Below are positions 44,124-54,537 of a DNA stretch of 64,000 nt, piece by piece; position 1 is the stretch's first letter; each line of letters opens with the position of its first letter. A program made the position numbers and the translations under genes. Below the pieces are notes generated by a model. It saw only the letters and a list, made by a program, of their open reading frames with translations, did no database searches and was not told the origin of the DNA. This DNA is from Desulfomonilaceae bacterium (GTDB lineage: Bacteria; Desulfobacterota; Desulfomonilia; Desulfomonilales; Desulfomonilaceae): NCBI GenBank assembly GCA_041662605.1, contig JBAZSD010000017.1, forward strand, positions 28,699-92,698, given 5' to 3'.

Positions 44124-45158
44124 ATGGATTCCGCCTTCCCTGTACTCTTGGTTGTTATAAAGACGCTCCTTGTCTTGGTCGCAGTGCTGACTTTCGTCGC
44201 CTATCTGACCCTGATAGAAAGAAAGGTGCTCGGTTGGATCCAAGTTCGCATTGGTCCTAACCGTGTCGGTCCATGGGGTTTGTTACAGCCTTTGGCTGAT
44301 GGCGCAAAGCTGCTTCTAAAAGAAGAGATTACAGTCTCATCGGCTAACAGGGTGGTATACATCGCTGCTCCATTGATAGTGGTTGTTTGCGCACTGGTTC
44401 CATTTGCTGTGATACCCTTTGCAAAAGGCCTGGGCCTGGAAAATATCTTGGGGCCTATGGCCAACAAATTTGATTTGAACACTGGGGTTGTTGCTGACAT
44501 CAATTTGGGTATCCTTTACATCTTTGGAATCTCATCGCTCGGAGTTTACGGAGTTATTCTCGGCGGCTGGGCCTCAAACAGTAAGTATTCTCTGCTCGGA
44601 GCCATTCGAGCCGCTGCCCAGATGATAAGCTATGAGCTTGGGTTAAGCCTGTCCGTTGTGGGCGTCTTGCTGTTGGCGGGATCTCTAAGCCTCGTGCAGA
44701 TAGTGGAAGCTCAGGATTCAATATGGAAATGGTTTGTTTTCAGACAGCCGCTAGGGGTCATTCTTTTTCTTATTGCGGGTAGCGCTGAGATCGCCAGAAC
44801 ACCATTTGATCTTATGGAATGTGAAAATGAGTTGGTTGCCGGGTATCAGACTGAATACAGCTCAATGAAATTCGGTTTGTTTTACCTTGGCGAATACGCT
44901 CATCTTCTTTTTTTGAGTTCGATGATGGCAACCTTGTTTTTCGGTGGTTGGCAAGGCCCGATATTTCCTCCGATCGTGTGGTTCCTGGGGAAAACGTTTT
45001 TCTTCGTGTTCGTCTTTGTCTGGATTAGAGGAACGTATCCCAGGCTTCGTTACGACAGGGTTATGCAGTTCGGTTGGAAGACATTGCTGCCGGTAGGGCT
45101 GTTTAACGTGATGGCCACAGCGTTTGTTTACGCCGTGTGGCTGAAGTATGCGGGTTAA
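44124..45158 (+). CDS. nuoH: NADH-quinone oxidoreductase subunit H
   Basis: Membrane subunit at the quinone chamber and base of the peripheral arm. 344 residues with about eight hydrophobic segments. Conserved LIERKVLGWIQVRIGPNRVG, QPLADGAKLLLKE and ARTPFDLMECENELVAGYQTE (the charged loop facing the quinone). An 85-nt gap follows before nuoI, the largest within the nuoG-N part; no feature seen there. Confidence 0.96.
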   Translation: MDSAFPVLLVVIKTLLVLVAVLTFVAYLTLIERKVLGWIQVRIGPNRVGPWGLLQPLADGAKLLLKEEITVSSANRVVYIAAPLIVVVCALVPFAVIPFAKGLGLENILGPMANKFDLNTGVVADINLGILYIFGISSLGVYGVILGGWASNSKYSLLGAIRAAAQMISYELGLSLSVVGVLLLAGSLSLVQIVEAQDSIWKWFVFRQPLGVILFLIAGSAEIARTPFDLMECENELVAGYQTEYSSMKFGLFYLGEYAHLLFLSSMMATLFFGGWQGPIFPPIVWFLGKTFFFVFVFVWIRGTYPRLRYDRVMQFGWKTLLPVGLFNVMATAFVYAVWLKYAG

Positions 45159-45243
45159 TCAGATAGAATAGTAAGTAATAATTTAGCGGGATGTTGCCGA
45201 CAGGCGTCGCGTCTAAACTCAGTTCGGTCGAGAGGTCAGGAAA

Positions 45244-45678
45244 ATGATCATCCCTCTGTTACAGGGACTCAAACTAACATTTTCGTATTTGTTGAAAAAG
45301 AAGGTAACGCTGCAGTACCCGGATGAAAAGTGGGACGTGGCTCCAAGGTGGAGGGGACGGCATGTCTTAACTCGTCACGGTTCCGGCAAGATCAAGTGCG
45401 TGGCGTGTATGCTCTGCGCGACGGTATGCCCGGCGGATTGCATATACATCGAAGCGGCGGCTGAGCCGGACGGCCGACGATATCCCGGTCGATATGAGAT
45501 TGATTTAACGCGTTGTATTTTCTGTGGTTATTGTGTTGAGGCGTGTCCGAAAGAAGCTATTGAAATGTCCACAGCCTACGAGATCTCGGAATATAGTCGT
45601 GGCGCCCTTTTGTATGACAAGGAACGATTGCTGGAGCCTCCGACGCCGCGGTATGAGCTAAAGAAAAAGGCTGGGTAA
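45244..45678 (+). CDS. nuoI: NADH-quinone oxidoreductase subunit I
   Basis: Two [4Fe-4S] ferredoxin motifs, CVACMLCATVCPADC and CIFCGYCVEACPKEAI (clusters N6a/N6b), 144 residues. Start ATG at 45244 after GAGGTCAGGAAA. Confidence 0.96.
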   Translation: MIIPLLQGLKLTFSYLLKKKVTLQYPDEKWDVAPRWRGRHVLTRHGSGKIKCVACMLCATVCPADCIYIEAAAEPDGRRYPGRYEIDLTRCIFCGYCVEACPKEAIEMSTAYEISEYSRGALLYDKERLLEPPTPRYELKKKAG

Positions 45679-45703
45679 TTCTGAGACTAAACTTTAGGAA
45701 AAA

Positions 45704-46237
45704 GTGAGGTTTTTGGCGCAGATGGAAACCATCCTCTTCTATGTTTTAGCCGCTGTGACGCTGTTGTCCGCAGTATTTGTGGTTTTTTTGCGTAGGCCTA
45801 TTCATAACGTCTTGTTTATGATCTTGACAATGATTGGGTTGGCTACTCTGTTTATATTATTGCACGCCGAATTTCTGGCCATGGTTCAGGTTATAGTTTA
45901 TGCAGGCGCCGTAATGGTGCTGTTCTTGTTCGTAATAATGTTGTTAAACCTGGAAGAGATTGATCTGCCCAAAGCGCCCAGACCTCTCCGGTGGGGATTC
46001 GGAATAATACTTTCTCTGGCTTTCGCTGTAATACTTTTTCCTATTTTCAGTCATTTTGTTCCTACGATTATGGGAAAAACTCAGGTGGGAACTATCGCTG
46101 CTGGCGCATCAAACATGGAGCTTATCGCCAGAGAGCTTTTCACGACTTATCTGTTGCCTTTCGAAATAGCGTCTGTTTTGTTGTTAGCCGCGATCATCGG
46201 CACGGTAGTGATTGGAAGGAAGTTGACGCAAAAATAG
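45704..46237 (+). CDS. nuoJ: NADH-quinone oxidoreductase subunit J
   Basis: 177 residues with five hydrophobic segments; VFLRRPIHNVLFMI and VIVYAGAVMVLFLFVIMLLN (the pi-bulge TM3 region of NuoJ) are typical. Start could be GTG 45704 (AGGA upstream) or ATG 45722. It separates nuoI from nuoK as in standard nuo order. Confidence 0.92.
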   Translation: MRFLAQMETILFYVLAAVTLLSAVFVVFLRRPIHNVLFMILTMIGLATLFILLHAEFLAMVQVIVYAGAVMVLFLFVIMLLNLEEIDLPKAPRPLRWGFGIILSLAFAVILFPIFSHFVPTIMGKTQVGTIAAGASNMELIARELFTTYLLPFEIASVLLLAAIIGTVVIGRKLTQK

Positions 46238-46288
46238 AAGTGACGAGAATTGAATTAACGTTCAAATTCTTCGTGGCAGGTAAAAAGC

Positions 46289-46591
46289 ATGGTGACCTTG
46301 GAACATTATTTGGTGTTGTCTGCGCTCCTTTTCAGCCTTGGCATGGTAGGAGTGATGTTTCGTCGAAATTTGATTGTCATTCTTATGAGCCTCGAACTCA
46401 TGATGAACGCTGTAAATTTGTCGTTTGTGGCCTTCTCTCGCTATCTGGGATCCATTGAAGGTCAGGTGTTCGTATTGTTTGTCATGGTAGTCGCTGCAGC
46501 CGAAGTGGCTGTGGGACTAGCGATTGCAGTTGCGGTCTTCAGACAACGCGGCACGATAAACATCAACGACATCAGTTTGTTGAAGTGGTGA
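46289..46591 (+). CDS. nuoK: NADH-quinone oxidoreductase subunit K
   Basis: 100 residues, three transmembrane segments, MrpC-like. MSLELMMNAVNLSFVAF and MVVAAAEVAVGLAI carry the membrane glutamates needed for proton transfer. ATG at 46289 follows GGCAGGT. Confidence 0.95.
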   Translation: MVTLEHYLVLSALLFSLGMVGVMFRRNLIVILMSLELMMNAVNLSFVAFSRYLGSIEGQVFVLFVMVVAAAEVAVGLAIAVAVFRQRGTININDISLLKW

Positions 46592-46665
46592 TTTTAATTG
46601 ATAAAGCGCTCGAAGCGATGTTGCTTTGGGTCGATCATTCTTGAACACAGATCCGGGAGCCTGGC

Positions 46666-48591
46666 ATGATTGAACTAGTCTGGTTAATACCCATCTTTCC
46701 TCTGATAGGATTTCTGATCAACGGTCTTTTGGGAAGACGTTTCTCAGAAAAAACGATTGGCTGGATTGGAGCGGGTTCAGTAGGGGCCTCTTTCTTGGTG
46801 GCCATTTCGATCTTTTTTGAGCTTATTAAACTGGCGCCTGGATCCAGATCGATTCAAATCATAATCTATTCCTGGATATGGTCCGGGGACTTGAATGTTC
46901 CGGTAGGTTTTCTCGTAGATCCTCTTAGTATGATTATGATTATGGTCGTTAGTGGCGTTGGCTGTATCATTCACATCTACTCTATAGGATATATGCACGG
47001 CGAGATAGGTTTCCGTAGGTATTTCTCTTACCTAAACCTGTTTGTGTTCAATATGTTGATTCTGGTTTCAGCCAACAATTTTCTGCTGACGTTTGTAGGC
47101 TGGGAAGGCGTGGGGCTGTGTTCCTATCTGCTCATTGGATATTACTACGAGAAAAAGTCAGCCTCCGACGCAGGCAAAAAGGCCTTCGTGGTAAACAGGA
47201 TAGGTGATTTTGGATTCCTTATCGGAATGTTTCTGATATTCACAGTCTTTGGCACTTTCAATTACGTCGATGTTTTTAGTGTGGCTCCCGAGAAACTGAC
47301 TCAGGGAGGAGTGTTGGTGACTCTTATCACTCTTCTGCTCTTTGTAGGGGCGACGGGCAAATCCGCACAAATTCCTCTCTATACATGGCTCCCTGACGCG
47401 ATGGAGGGTCCTACTCCTGTCAGCGCATTGATTCACGCCGCAACAATGGTAACCGCAGGTGTCTATATGGTTTCCCGGTGTAGCGTCATGTTTGCCATGG
47501 CCCCGATTTCACTGACTGTTGTAGCAGTAATTGGAGGGTTGACCGCTCTGTTCGCAGCGACGATCGGCATGACCCAATTTGATATTAAGCGAGTTCTGGC
47601 ATATTCAACTATCAGTCAGTTGGGATACATGTTTATGGCGTGCGGCGTTGGAGCCTTTGCCTCCGGAATATTCCATTTAATGACTCACGCTTTCTTTAAA
47701 GCGCTTCTTTTCATGGCTGCCGGCAGTGTGATGCACGCGATGTCAGGCGAACTCGACATGCGCAAGATGGGAGATTTACGAAAGAAACTACCATACACTC
47801 ATTTGACGTATTTGTTCGGGACCTTGGCTATTGCTGGTATATTTCCATTCGCTGGATTCTTCAGCAAGGATGAGATCCTTTATTACTCAATGCAGAAACA
47901 TGTCATATTCTGGATAATTGGCGCTGTTGCGGCTGTAATGACCTCCTTTTACATGTTCAGGTCGGTCTTCATGACCTTTTACGGAAAATCCCGGGTTGAA
48001 CATGATGTGGCTCATCACTTGCACGAATCTCCACCGTTGATGACAGTGCCGTTGATGATCCTGGCGTTTCTGTCGTTGGTTGGAGGTTTTGTCGGTATAC
48101 CGGTTATAGAGGGCGCTCAAAGGTTTGGAAATTTCCTGGATCCGGTTTTTGCCCCGGCCAAGGCCATCATTGAACACGGGGCTCAACACGCCGGTCATCA
48201 CAGTGTTACCGCTGAACTTGTTCTAATGGCGGTTTCCCTTGGTATAGCGATATTCGGCCTGTTGCTCGCTCGATTCATGTATATAACCAGCCCTGAGACC
48301 CCGGGCAGAATTGTTGATCGTTTCTCGGGTCTCCATAGGCTAGTTTACAACAAATATTGGATTGACGAGCTTTATGATTTCCTGTTTGTAAATTCCATCG
48401 TGGAGTTTTCAAAGCTTCTGTGGAAGAAATTTGACGAAGCGGTGATTGATGGCGCCGTCAATGGAGTCGGCGCTGTCACACAAGCTTTTGGCAGTGTTCT
48501 AAGACTTCTTCAGACCGGTTTTGTCAAGGACTATGCCCTGTCGGTCTTGGTCGGGGCGATTGTCGTAATCGGTTTCTTGCTATTGAGATAG
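46666..48591 (+). CDS. nuoL: NADH-quinone oxidoreductase subunit L
   Basis: Distal antiporter-like proton pump subunit, 641 residues, about 15-16 hydrophobic segments with a long C-terminal lateral helix region. LLTFVGWEGVGLCSYLLIGYYY, PDAMEGPTPVSALIHAATMVTAG and MTQFDIKRVLAYSTISQLGYM are conserved. Confidence 0.97.
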   Translation: MIELVWLIPIFPLIGFLINGLLGRRFSEKTIGWIGAGSVGASFLVAISIFFELIKLAPGSRSIQIIIYSWIWSGDLNVPVGFLVDPLSMIMIMVVSGVGCIIHIYSIGYMHGEIGFRRYFSYLNLFVFNMLILVSANNFLLTFVGWEGVGLCSYLLIGYYYEKKSASDAGKKAFVVNRIGDFGFLIGMFLIFTVFGTFNYVDVFSVAPEKLTQGGVLVTLITLLLFVGATGKSAQIPLYTWLPDAMEGPTPVSALIHAATMVTAGVYMVSRCSVMFAMAPISLTVVAVIGGLTALFAATIGMTQFDIKRVLAYSTISQLGYMFMACGVGAFASGIFHLMTHAFFKALLFMAAGSVMHAMSGELDMRKMGDLRKKLPYTHLTYLFGTLAIAGIFPFAGFFSKDEILYYSMQKHVIFWIIGAVAAVMTSFYMFRSVFMTFYGKSRVEHDVAHHLHESPPLMTVPLMILAFLSLVGGFVGIPVIEGAQRFGNFLDPVFAPAKAIIEHGAQHAGHHSVTAELVLMAVSLGIAIFGLLLARFMYITSPETPGRIVDRFSGLHRLVYNKYWIDELYDFLFVNSIVEFSKLLWKKFDEAVIDGAVNGVGAVTQAFGSVLRLLQTGFVKDYALSVLVGAIVVIGFLLLR

Positions 48592-48611
48592 GACATGGAG
48601 GCGTGCCGTTC

Positions 48612-50213
48612 ATGGAAAATGTTTCGCATTTGTTAAGCCTTATCACGTTTATTCCTCTTCTAGGCGCCCTGATCCTTTTGTTCATTAACAGGGATTGTCC
48701 GGAGACACTTCGTTGGGTCACGCTGGTAGTCATGCTCCTAGACTTCGTTATCAGTTTGTTCGTGTATTTCGGCTTTGATCCTTCCATTTCATCTATGCAG
48801 TTTGTGGAGAATTATCCATGGGTTAAAGACTGGGGCATTTCTTATAAATTGGGGATAGATGGCATAAGTCTTCTGTTGGTTATGCTCACAACGTTTCTTG
48901 GCCCGATAGTTATCCTGGCCTGCTGGAAGGATATCACAACCCGTGTCAAAGAGTTCATGATCTGCCTCCTGTTTCTCCAGGTTGGTATGATCGGAGTGTT
49001 CGTTTCTCTGGATCTCTTTCTTTTCTATGTATTCTGGGAGATCATGCTTATACCGATGTATCTGCTGATCGGAGTTTGGGGGAATCCAGCGAGACGATTG
49101 TACGCTGCCATCAAATTTGTCTTGTACACCATAGTCGGAAGCCTGCTGATGCTGGTCGCCATTCTTGTCCTGTATTTTACGGCCGGCAAGAGTACAGGAG
49201 TATACACATTCGACCTTCTCAAACTCTATGACTTTGCTGTGCCGATTCAAGTCCAATTCTGGTTGTTCCTCGCGTTTTTTCTGGCATTCGCCATAAAGGT
49301 GCCGATGTTTCCGTTCCACACGTGGCTGCCTGACGCTCATACCGAAGCGCCTACCGTGGGAAGTGTAGTCTTGGCGGCGGTACTTTTGAAAATGGGCACA
49401 TACGGTTTCATCAGATTTGCCATTCCTTTATTTCCGAACGCTGCAGTGGACGCTGCATGGTGGGTGGCGCTGCTCGCTGTTATCGGCATCATCTACGGGG
49501 CCTGGGTCGCAATGGTTCAGGTTGACATGAAAAGGCTCGTCGCCTTTTCCAGCGTCAGCCACCTGGGGTTTGTAATGCTCGGCATGTTCGCATTGACTAC
49601 CCAGGGGGTAGAAGGAAGCATAATTCAGATGATCAACCACGGATTAAGCACTGGAGCCCTCTTCTTAATCGTGGGAATGGTCTATGAGAGAAGACATACC
49701 AGACTCATATCTGAATTTGGCGGACTTTCCAAAGTGATGCCGCTATTCGCCGTATTTTTCATGATATTCACACTGTCGTCCATAGGGCTGCCCGGTCTAA
49801 ACGGGTTTATCGGAGAGTTTCTCATCCTCCTCGGTTCTTTCGGCAAGTTTACCTGGTACACGGTGTTTGCCGCTTCCGGCGTGATTTTTGCCGCTGTATA
49901 CATGCTATGGATGTTCCAGAGAGTTATGTTCGGGGAAGTGACTAATCCCAAGAATCTGGTTCTTAAGGATATTGATTCCAGAGAAATCGCAGTACTTGTC
50001 CCACTTCTCATTTTTGTAGTGTGGATTGGGGTTTATCCCAACACTTTTTTAAGACCCATGGAACCCTCAGTGAAAAACTTTCTCCAACATGTGGAAAAAA
50101 AGAGAGCATCAATCATTGCAATGGAAGAAGCTGGAAAACTTCCTGCGCCGAACGCTGAAAAAATCAGCCTGGTTTCCTCCACAGCGGAAATCCGCGTGGA
50201 CAAAGAAAATTAA
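48612..50213 (+). CDS. nuoM: NADH-quinone oxidoreductase subunit M
   Basis: Antiporter-like proton channel subunit, 533 residues from the ATG at 48612, preferred over a GTG at 48603 because GGAGG ends at 48601. FYVFWEIMLIPMYLLIGVWG and LPDAHTEAPTVGSVVLAAVLLKMGTYG show the key glutamate and lysine regions. Confidence 0.96.
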   Translation: MENVSHLLSLITFIPLLGALILLFINRDCPETLRWVTLVVMLLDFVISLFVYFGFDPSISSMQFVENYPWVKDWGISYKLGIDGISLLLVMLTTFLGPIVILACWKDITTRVKEFMICLLFLQVGMIGVFVSLDLFLFYVFWEIMLIPMYLLIGVWGNPARRLYAAIKFVLYTIVGSLLMLVAILVLYFTAGKSTGVYTFDLLKLYDFAVPIQVQFWLFLAFFLAFAIKVPMFPFHTWLPDAHTEAPTVGSVVLAAVLLKMGTYGFIRFAIPLFPNAAVDAAWWVALLAVIGIIYGAWVAMVQVDMKRLVAFSSVSHLGFVMLGMFALTTQGVEGSIIQMINHGLSTGALFLIVGMVYERRHTRLISEFGGLSKVMPLFAVFFMIFTLSSIGLPGLNGFIGEFLILLGSFGKFTWYTVFAASGVIFAAVYMLWMFQRVMFGEVTNPKNLVLKDIDSREIAVLVPLLIFVVWIGVYPNTFLRPMEPSVKNFLQHVEKKRASIIAMEEAGKLPAPNAEKISLVSSTAEIRVDKEN

Positions 50214-50230
50214 AAGTGGGAGCAATCGGG

Positions 50231-51676
50231 ATGATCCCAGTGCCTGAATTTAGTATTGGAGGCGTATTGCCGGCGCTCATTTTGAGCGTGGCCGGCTTGC
50301 TAGCTATGCTGTTAGGCTTGTTTGTCCGAAAGGGCGCTGCGGCTGTGGGAGCTGTGATTGGACTGGTGGGGGTCCTGATAGCCTTGATGGCCAACACCCC
50401 GTTGCGTCTCATGAACATGCCATCATTTAATGGTATGATTGCCTTGGATTCATACACCTGGTTTTTCAACGTTTTGATACTTGTATCAGTGGGGCTCACA
50501 ATCCTGATTTCCATGAAATACCTTGTAGATCAGGGGTTAGATCTTTACGAATATTTCGCTATCCTGCTTTTCTCCGCCGTGGGCATGATGTTTATGGTGT
50601 CGGGAATCCATCTGCTCATGATCTTCGTCGGTCTGGAAACATTGTCAATCGCCGTATATGTTCTCACAGGCATACTGCCAAAGAGCGCCAAGTCTTCAGA
50701 GGCCAGTCTCAAATACTTGCTTCTGGGAGCCTTTTCAAGCGGTTTATTTCTTTACGGGGCAGCGCTCCTTTACGGATCCACAGGATCCTTGGCGCTCGCC
50801 GGTTTGGCCAAATACTTCCAATCTGGTTCAGTGAGCACAATGGCTCTAGTAGGAATGGGATTGCTGTTGGTGGGTTTTTCTTTCAAGGTGGCCGCAGTAC
50901 CGTTTCATATGTGGACTCCGGATGTTTATGACGGCGCTCCCTCTCCGATCACTGGATTCATGTCGGTTGGAGTGAAGGCTGCGGCATTTGCGGCTTTCCT
51001 TAGAGTTTTCTTTGAGTGTTTTGGCTCGGCGCAAGTCACTTGGGCTCAGATACTCTGGGTGCTGGCTGTCCTGACCATGGTTCTGGGGAACTTGGCGGCA
51101 ATAGTCCAGACCAACATCAAGCGAATGTTGGCGTATTCAAGTATAGCGCACGCCGGCTACATCTTGGTTGGTATGGTCTCAGGAACGGCCGCAGGGGCCT
51201 CAGGGGTCCTGTATTACCTTTTGGCGTACATCTTCACGAATCTTGGAGCATTCGCTGTGGTGACTATGGTAGGCCGTAAAGGTGAGGCGAATGTTTATCT
51301 CGACGACTACAGAGGGCTCGGAAAGTCCCACCCCACGCTGGCGCTGGCGATGTCAATATTCCTCTTTTCACTTGCGGGAATTCCCCCAACCGCTGGGTTT
51401 ATTGGAAAATTTACCATATTCAGCTCAGCTATCAGCGCGGGATACATCTGGTTGGTCATAATTGGGGTTCTCACTAGCGCTGCGTCGGTATTCTATTATT
51501 TTAGGGTCATAATGAAGATGTACATGGAAGCGCCGGAGGTCGAGCCGGAAGAACTTCGGTTTAGTCCGTCAATGACTTTTGCGCTATCTTTGACAGTTCT
51601 GGCGGTTCTTTATATCGGTATTTTCCCGACAACTTATTTGAACTTGGCTACAGAATCAGTTAAAACGTTATTTTGA
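50231..51676 (+). CDS. nuoN: NADH-quinone oxidoreductase subunit N
   Basis: Third antiporter-like subunit, 481 residues from the ATG at 50231 (GGGAG upstream); a GTG at 50216 is an alternative. FKVAAVPFHMWTPDVYDGAP and QTNIKRMLAYSSIAHAGYILVG are signatures. Last subunit gene; purQ follows after 34 nt and may be transcribed with it. Confidence 0.96.
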   Translation: MIPVPEFSIGGVLPALILSVAGLLAMLLGLFVRKGAAAVGAVIGLVGVLIALMANTPLRLMNMPSFNGMIALDSYTWFFNVLILVSVGLTILISMKYLVDQGLDLYEYFAILLFSAVGMMFMVSGIHLLMIFVGLETLSIAVYVLTGILPKSAKSSEASLKYLLLGAFSSGLFLYGAALLYGSTGSLALAGLAKYFQSGSVSTMALVGMGLLLVGFSFKVAAVPFHMWTPDVYDGAPSPITGFMSVGVKAAAFAAFLRVFFECFGSAQVTWAQILWVLAVLTMVLGNLAAIVQTNIKRMLAYSSIAHAGYILVGMVSGTAAGASGVLYYLLAYIFTNLGAFAVVTMVGRKGEANVYLDDYRGLGKSHPTLALAMSIFLFSLAGIPPTAGFIGKFTIFSSAISAGYIWLVIIGVLTSAASVFYYFRVIMKMYMEAPEVEPEELRFSPSMTFALSLTVLAVLYIGIFPTTYLNLATESVKTLF

Positions 51677-51710
51677 TTTTGATAGTTTATGCAACGACAG
51701 AAGGAACAGA

Positions 51711-52520
51711 ATGTTTTTGAATGCGCTGGTAGTTACTGGCCATGGAATTAACTGCGAAATAGAAACTAAACGAGCCCTTGAAATAGTAGGTTTTGACAGA
51801 ATAGACCTTGCGCATTTAAATTTCATAGTCGGCGGCGAAGTTGACTTAAGATCTTACAAATTCATAGTGTTTCCTGGGGGATTCCTGGACGGGGACGATC
51901 TCGGAGCGGCGCAAGCGTGTGCAAACCGGATCCGTCACTCAAAGGTAGAAGGTAGGAACCTGATAGACGATCTGCTCGAGTTTGTAGCTCGAGGTGGATT
52001 GATCCTTGGAATATGCAACGGATTTCAGCTCTTGGCGAAACTGGGGCTGGTACCCGCGTTTGATCGCGCCTATCTGCAGAGGGAAGTATCACTCACAGCC
52101 AACGATAGTGGGCGATTTGAAGATCGCTGGGTTAACCTGATCGTGGATCAGCAGTCACCATGTGTGTTTACCCGTGGCTTGGACAGGCTCTATTTGCCTG
52201 TGAGGCATGGAGAAGGCAAGATAGTGGGAAGAGATTCCAGCGTGATCGACCGGCTGCAGTCTTCAAATCAGGCTCCGCTTTTTTACGCCAAACCTGACGA
52301 AGATAAGCCTACGTCTGAGTATCCATTTAATCCAAATGGATCGCCAGAGGGAATAGCAGGTATATGTGATGCGACAGGCCGTATTTTCGGGCTGATGCCT
52401 CACCCGGAGTGTTATTTGGACAGGACCAATCACCCTCGATGGACTCGAGAGCAGTTACCGGATGAGGGGATTGGTTTGAAAATATTCAGGAACGCAAAAC
52501 GCTATATCCTGGATTCTTGA
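51711..52520 (+). CDS. purQ: Phosphoribosylformylglycinamidine synthase glutaminase subunit (PurQ)
   Basis: Supplies ammonia from glutamine to PurL in purine synthesis. 269 residues, slightly longer than Bacillus PurQ (about 227). Class I amidotransferase triad: Cys in GICNGFQLLAKLG near 104, His and Glu in GLMPHPECYLDR near 228. N-terminal LVVTGHGINCEIETKRALE is PurQ-like, as is FPGGFLDGDDLGA. AAGGAAC ribosome site. purL and purS are not nearby. Confidence 0.9.
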   Translation: MFLNALVVTGHGINCEIETKRALEIVGFDRIDLAHLNFIVGGEVDLRSYKFIVFPGGFLDGDDLGAAQACANRIRHSKVEGRNLIDDLLEFVARGGLILGICNGFQLLAKLGLVPAFDRAYLQREVSLTANDSGRFEDRWVNLIVDQQSPCVFTRGLDRLYLPVRHGEGKIVGRDSSVIDRLQSSNQAPLFYAKPDEDKPTSEYPFNPNGSPEGIAGICDATGRIFGLMPHPECYLDRTNHPRWTREQLPDEGIGLKIFRNAKRYILDS

Positions 52521-52612
52521 GCGCCCGAATTTTTCGGGGACAGCAAATCGTGTTTAACATAGAATCTCATTTCAGCGTTAGAAGACGCTGAATAGTCACA
52601 CAGGAGGTATCG

Positions 52613-54379
52613 ATGGCATTGTTGGATCCTACTAAGATGGCTGATTGGCAGGTAGCTGAAGAAGCCGAGAAATCGATGAAAACAGTCTATGAGCTTGGGG
52701 ATGAGCTGGGGCTTACTAAAGAAGAGCTTCTTCCTCATGGGCACTACGTTGCAAAAATCGATTTCGCTAAAGCCCTTAACAGGCTGAAAGACCGACCGGA
52801 TGGAAAATACATAGATGTGACCGCTATTACGCCCACTCCTCTAGGTGAAGGCAAATCCACTAGTTCCATGGGGTTGGTTGAAGGCCTCGGCAAACGAGGA
52901 AAGAAAGTCGTGGCGGCTATACGGCAACCATCGGGCGGACCCACAATGAACATTAAAGGTTCTGCAGCCGGTGGTGGTTTAGCTCAGTGCATTCCTCTGA
53001 CACCATTTTCGCTAGGCCTTACCGGTGACATCAACGCGATCATGAACGCCCACAATCTTGCTATGGTGGCTTTGACCGCGCGAATGCAACACGAATTCAA
53101 CTACAACGACGACGAACTTGCAAAGAGAAACCTCAAGCGCTTGGATATAGATCCTCGTAATGTTGAATTCGGCTGGATTATTGACTTCTGCGCTCAGTCT
53201 TTGCGTAACATCATCATTGGAATCGGCGGAAAGATGGATGGCTTCATGATGAAGTCATCTTTTGGAATTGCCGTTTCCTCTGAAATCATGGCAATTCTCG
53301 CTGTTTCTACAGATCTGAAAGATATGCGCGAGAGAATGGGCAAGATCGTTGTGGCCTACAACAAGAAGGGCCAGCCCGTTACGACTAAAGATCTTGAAGT
53401 TGACGGCGCTATGACTGCATGGATGGTGGAAGCCCTCAACCCGAACCTGCTCCAGTCAATCGAAGGCCAGCCGGTATTCGTACATGCCGGTCCATTCGCA
53501 AACATCGCTATCGGTCAGAGTTCAATCATTGCCGACAGGATTGGTCTAAAGCTGGCTGATTATCATGTAACAGAGTCAGGATTCGGCGCTGACATCGGCT
53601 TTGAGAAATTCTGGAACCTAAAATGCAGATTCTCTGGCCTTAAACCCAATTGCGCAGTTATTGTCGCTACGATCAGAGCCCTGAAATGCCACGGTGGCGC
53701 TCCCGTTCCAAGACCGGGTCTGCCCATGCCGAAAGAATATGAAGGTGAAAATGTCGGTTGGGTGGAAGAAGGCTGCAAGAACCTGATTCACCATATTGCA
53801 ACCGTTAAGAAAGCCGGCATCAATCCCGTTGTTTGCATAAACTCCTTCTACACTGACACCAAAAACGAGATAGCCGTTGTGAAAAGACTATCCGAAGCCG
53901 CCGGCGCACGCGCCGCAGTCTCCCAGCACTGGCTCAAAGGCGGGGACGGCGCTCTTGAATTTGCGGACGCCGTTGTTGACGCTTGCGAAGAAAAGAACGA
54001 ATTCAAATTGCTCTATGATTTGAGTCTTCCTCTGCGCCAGCGCATTGAGTTGATAGCGAAAGAGGTTTATGGCGCTGATGGCGTTAGCTTCACTCCTGAG
54101 GCCGAGGCCAAAGCCAAAAAGATGGAAGCCGATCCCGCGTTGTCCAAATTGGGGACATGTATGGTGAAAACTCACCTCAGCCTGTCGCATGATCCGAATA
54201 TAAAGGGCACTCCCAAAGGCTGGATCCTGCCGATTCGCGACATTCTTACTTACAATGGGGCAGGTTTCGTGGTTCCAGTCGCCGGCGCTATTTCTCTTAT
54301 GCCAGGAACGAGTTCGAACCCGGCATTCAGAAGAGTAGACGTGGATGTTGAAACAGGAAAGGTTAAAGGAGTGTTCTAG
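52613..54379 (+). CDS. fhs: Formate-tetrahydrofolate ligase
   Basis: ATP-dependent formation of 10-formyl-THF from formate, entry step of the methyl branch of the Wood-Ljungdahl and C1 pathways. 588 residues. P-loop TPTPLGEGKSTSSMGLVEGL and RQPSGGPTMNIKGSAAGGG are diagnostic; HAGPFANIAIGQSS follows. Strong AGGAGGT ribosome site. Single gene, ended by the terminator at 54499. With the succinyl/methylmalonyl-CoA genes it fits an anaerobe exchanging formate. Confidence 0.97.
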   Translation: MALLDPTKMADWQVAEEAEKSMKTVYELGDELGLTKEELLPHGHYVAKIDFAKALNRLKDRPDGKYIDVTAITPTPLGEGKSTSSMGLVEGLGKRGKKVVAAIRQPSGGPTMNIKGSAAGGGLAQCIPLTPFSLGLTGDINAIMNAHNLAMVALTARMQHEFNYNDDELAKRNLKRLDIDPRNVEFGWIIDFCAQSLRNIIIGIGGKMDGFMMKSSFGIAVSSEIMAILAVSTDLKDMRERMGKIVVAYNKKGQPVTTKDLEVDGAMTAWMVEALNPNLLQSIEGQPVFVHAGPFANIAIGQSSIIADRIGLKLADYHVTESGFGADIGFEKFWNLKCRFSGLKPNCAVIVATIRALKCHGGAPVPRPGLPMPKEYEGENVGWVEEGCKNLIHHIATVKKAGINPVVCINSFYTDTKNEIAVVKRLSEAAGARAAVSQHWLKGGDGALEFADAVVDACEEKNEFKLLYDLSLPLRQRIELIAKEVYGADGVSFTPEAEAKAKKMEADPALSKLGTCMVKTHLSLSHDPNIKGTPKGWILPIRDILTYNGAGFVVPVAGAISLMPGTSSNPAFRRVDVDVETGKVKGVF

Positions 54380-54498
54380 AAAGAAGCTCTCTCTTTGACT
54401 GAAAATCTGACTTGCGCCGATAACGTACGAAGAATACCGGCAGGAGCGCTACTATTAACCTGACGGATGATCGGTAGTAAGTTTGATATTGCTCTGTT

Positions 54499-54537
54499 AG
54501 AGGCCGCAGCGTTTGCTTGTTGCGGCCTCTTTTATTT
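54499..54537 (+). terminator. Rho-independent terminator after fhs
   Basis: AGAGGCCGCA (54499-54508) and TGCGGCCTCT (54521-54530) form a 10-bp stem with a 12-nt loop, followed by TTTATTT. It lies 119 nt after the fhs stop and abuts the convergent coaX stop at 54537, so its T run overlaps the end of coaX. Confidence 0.88.
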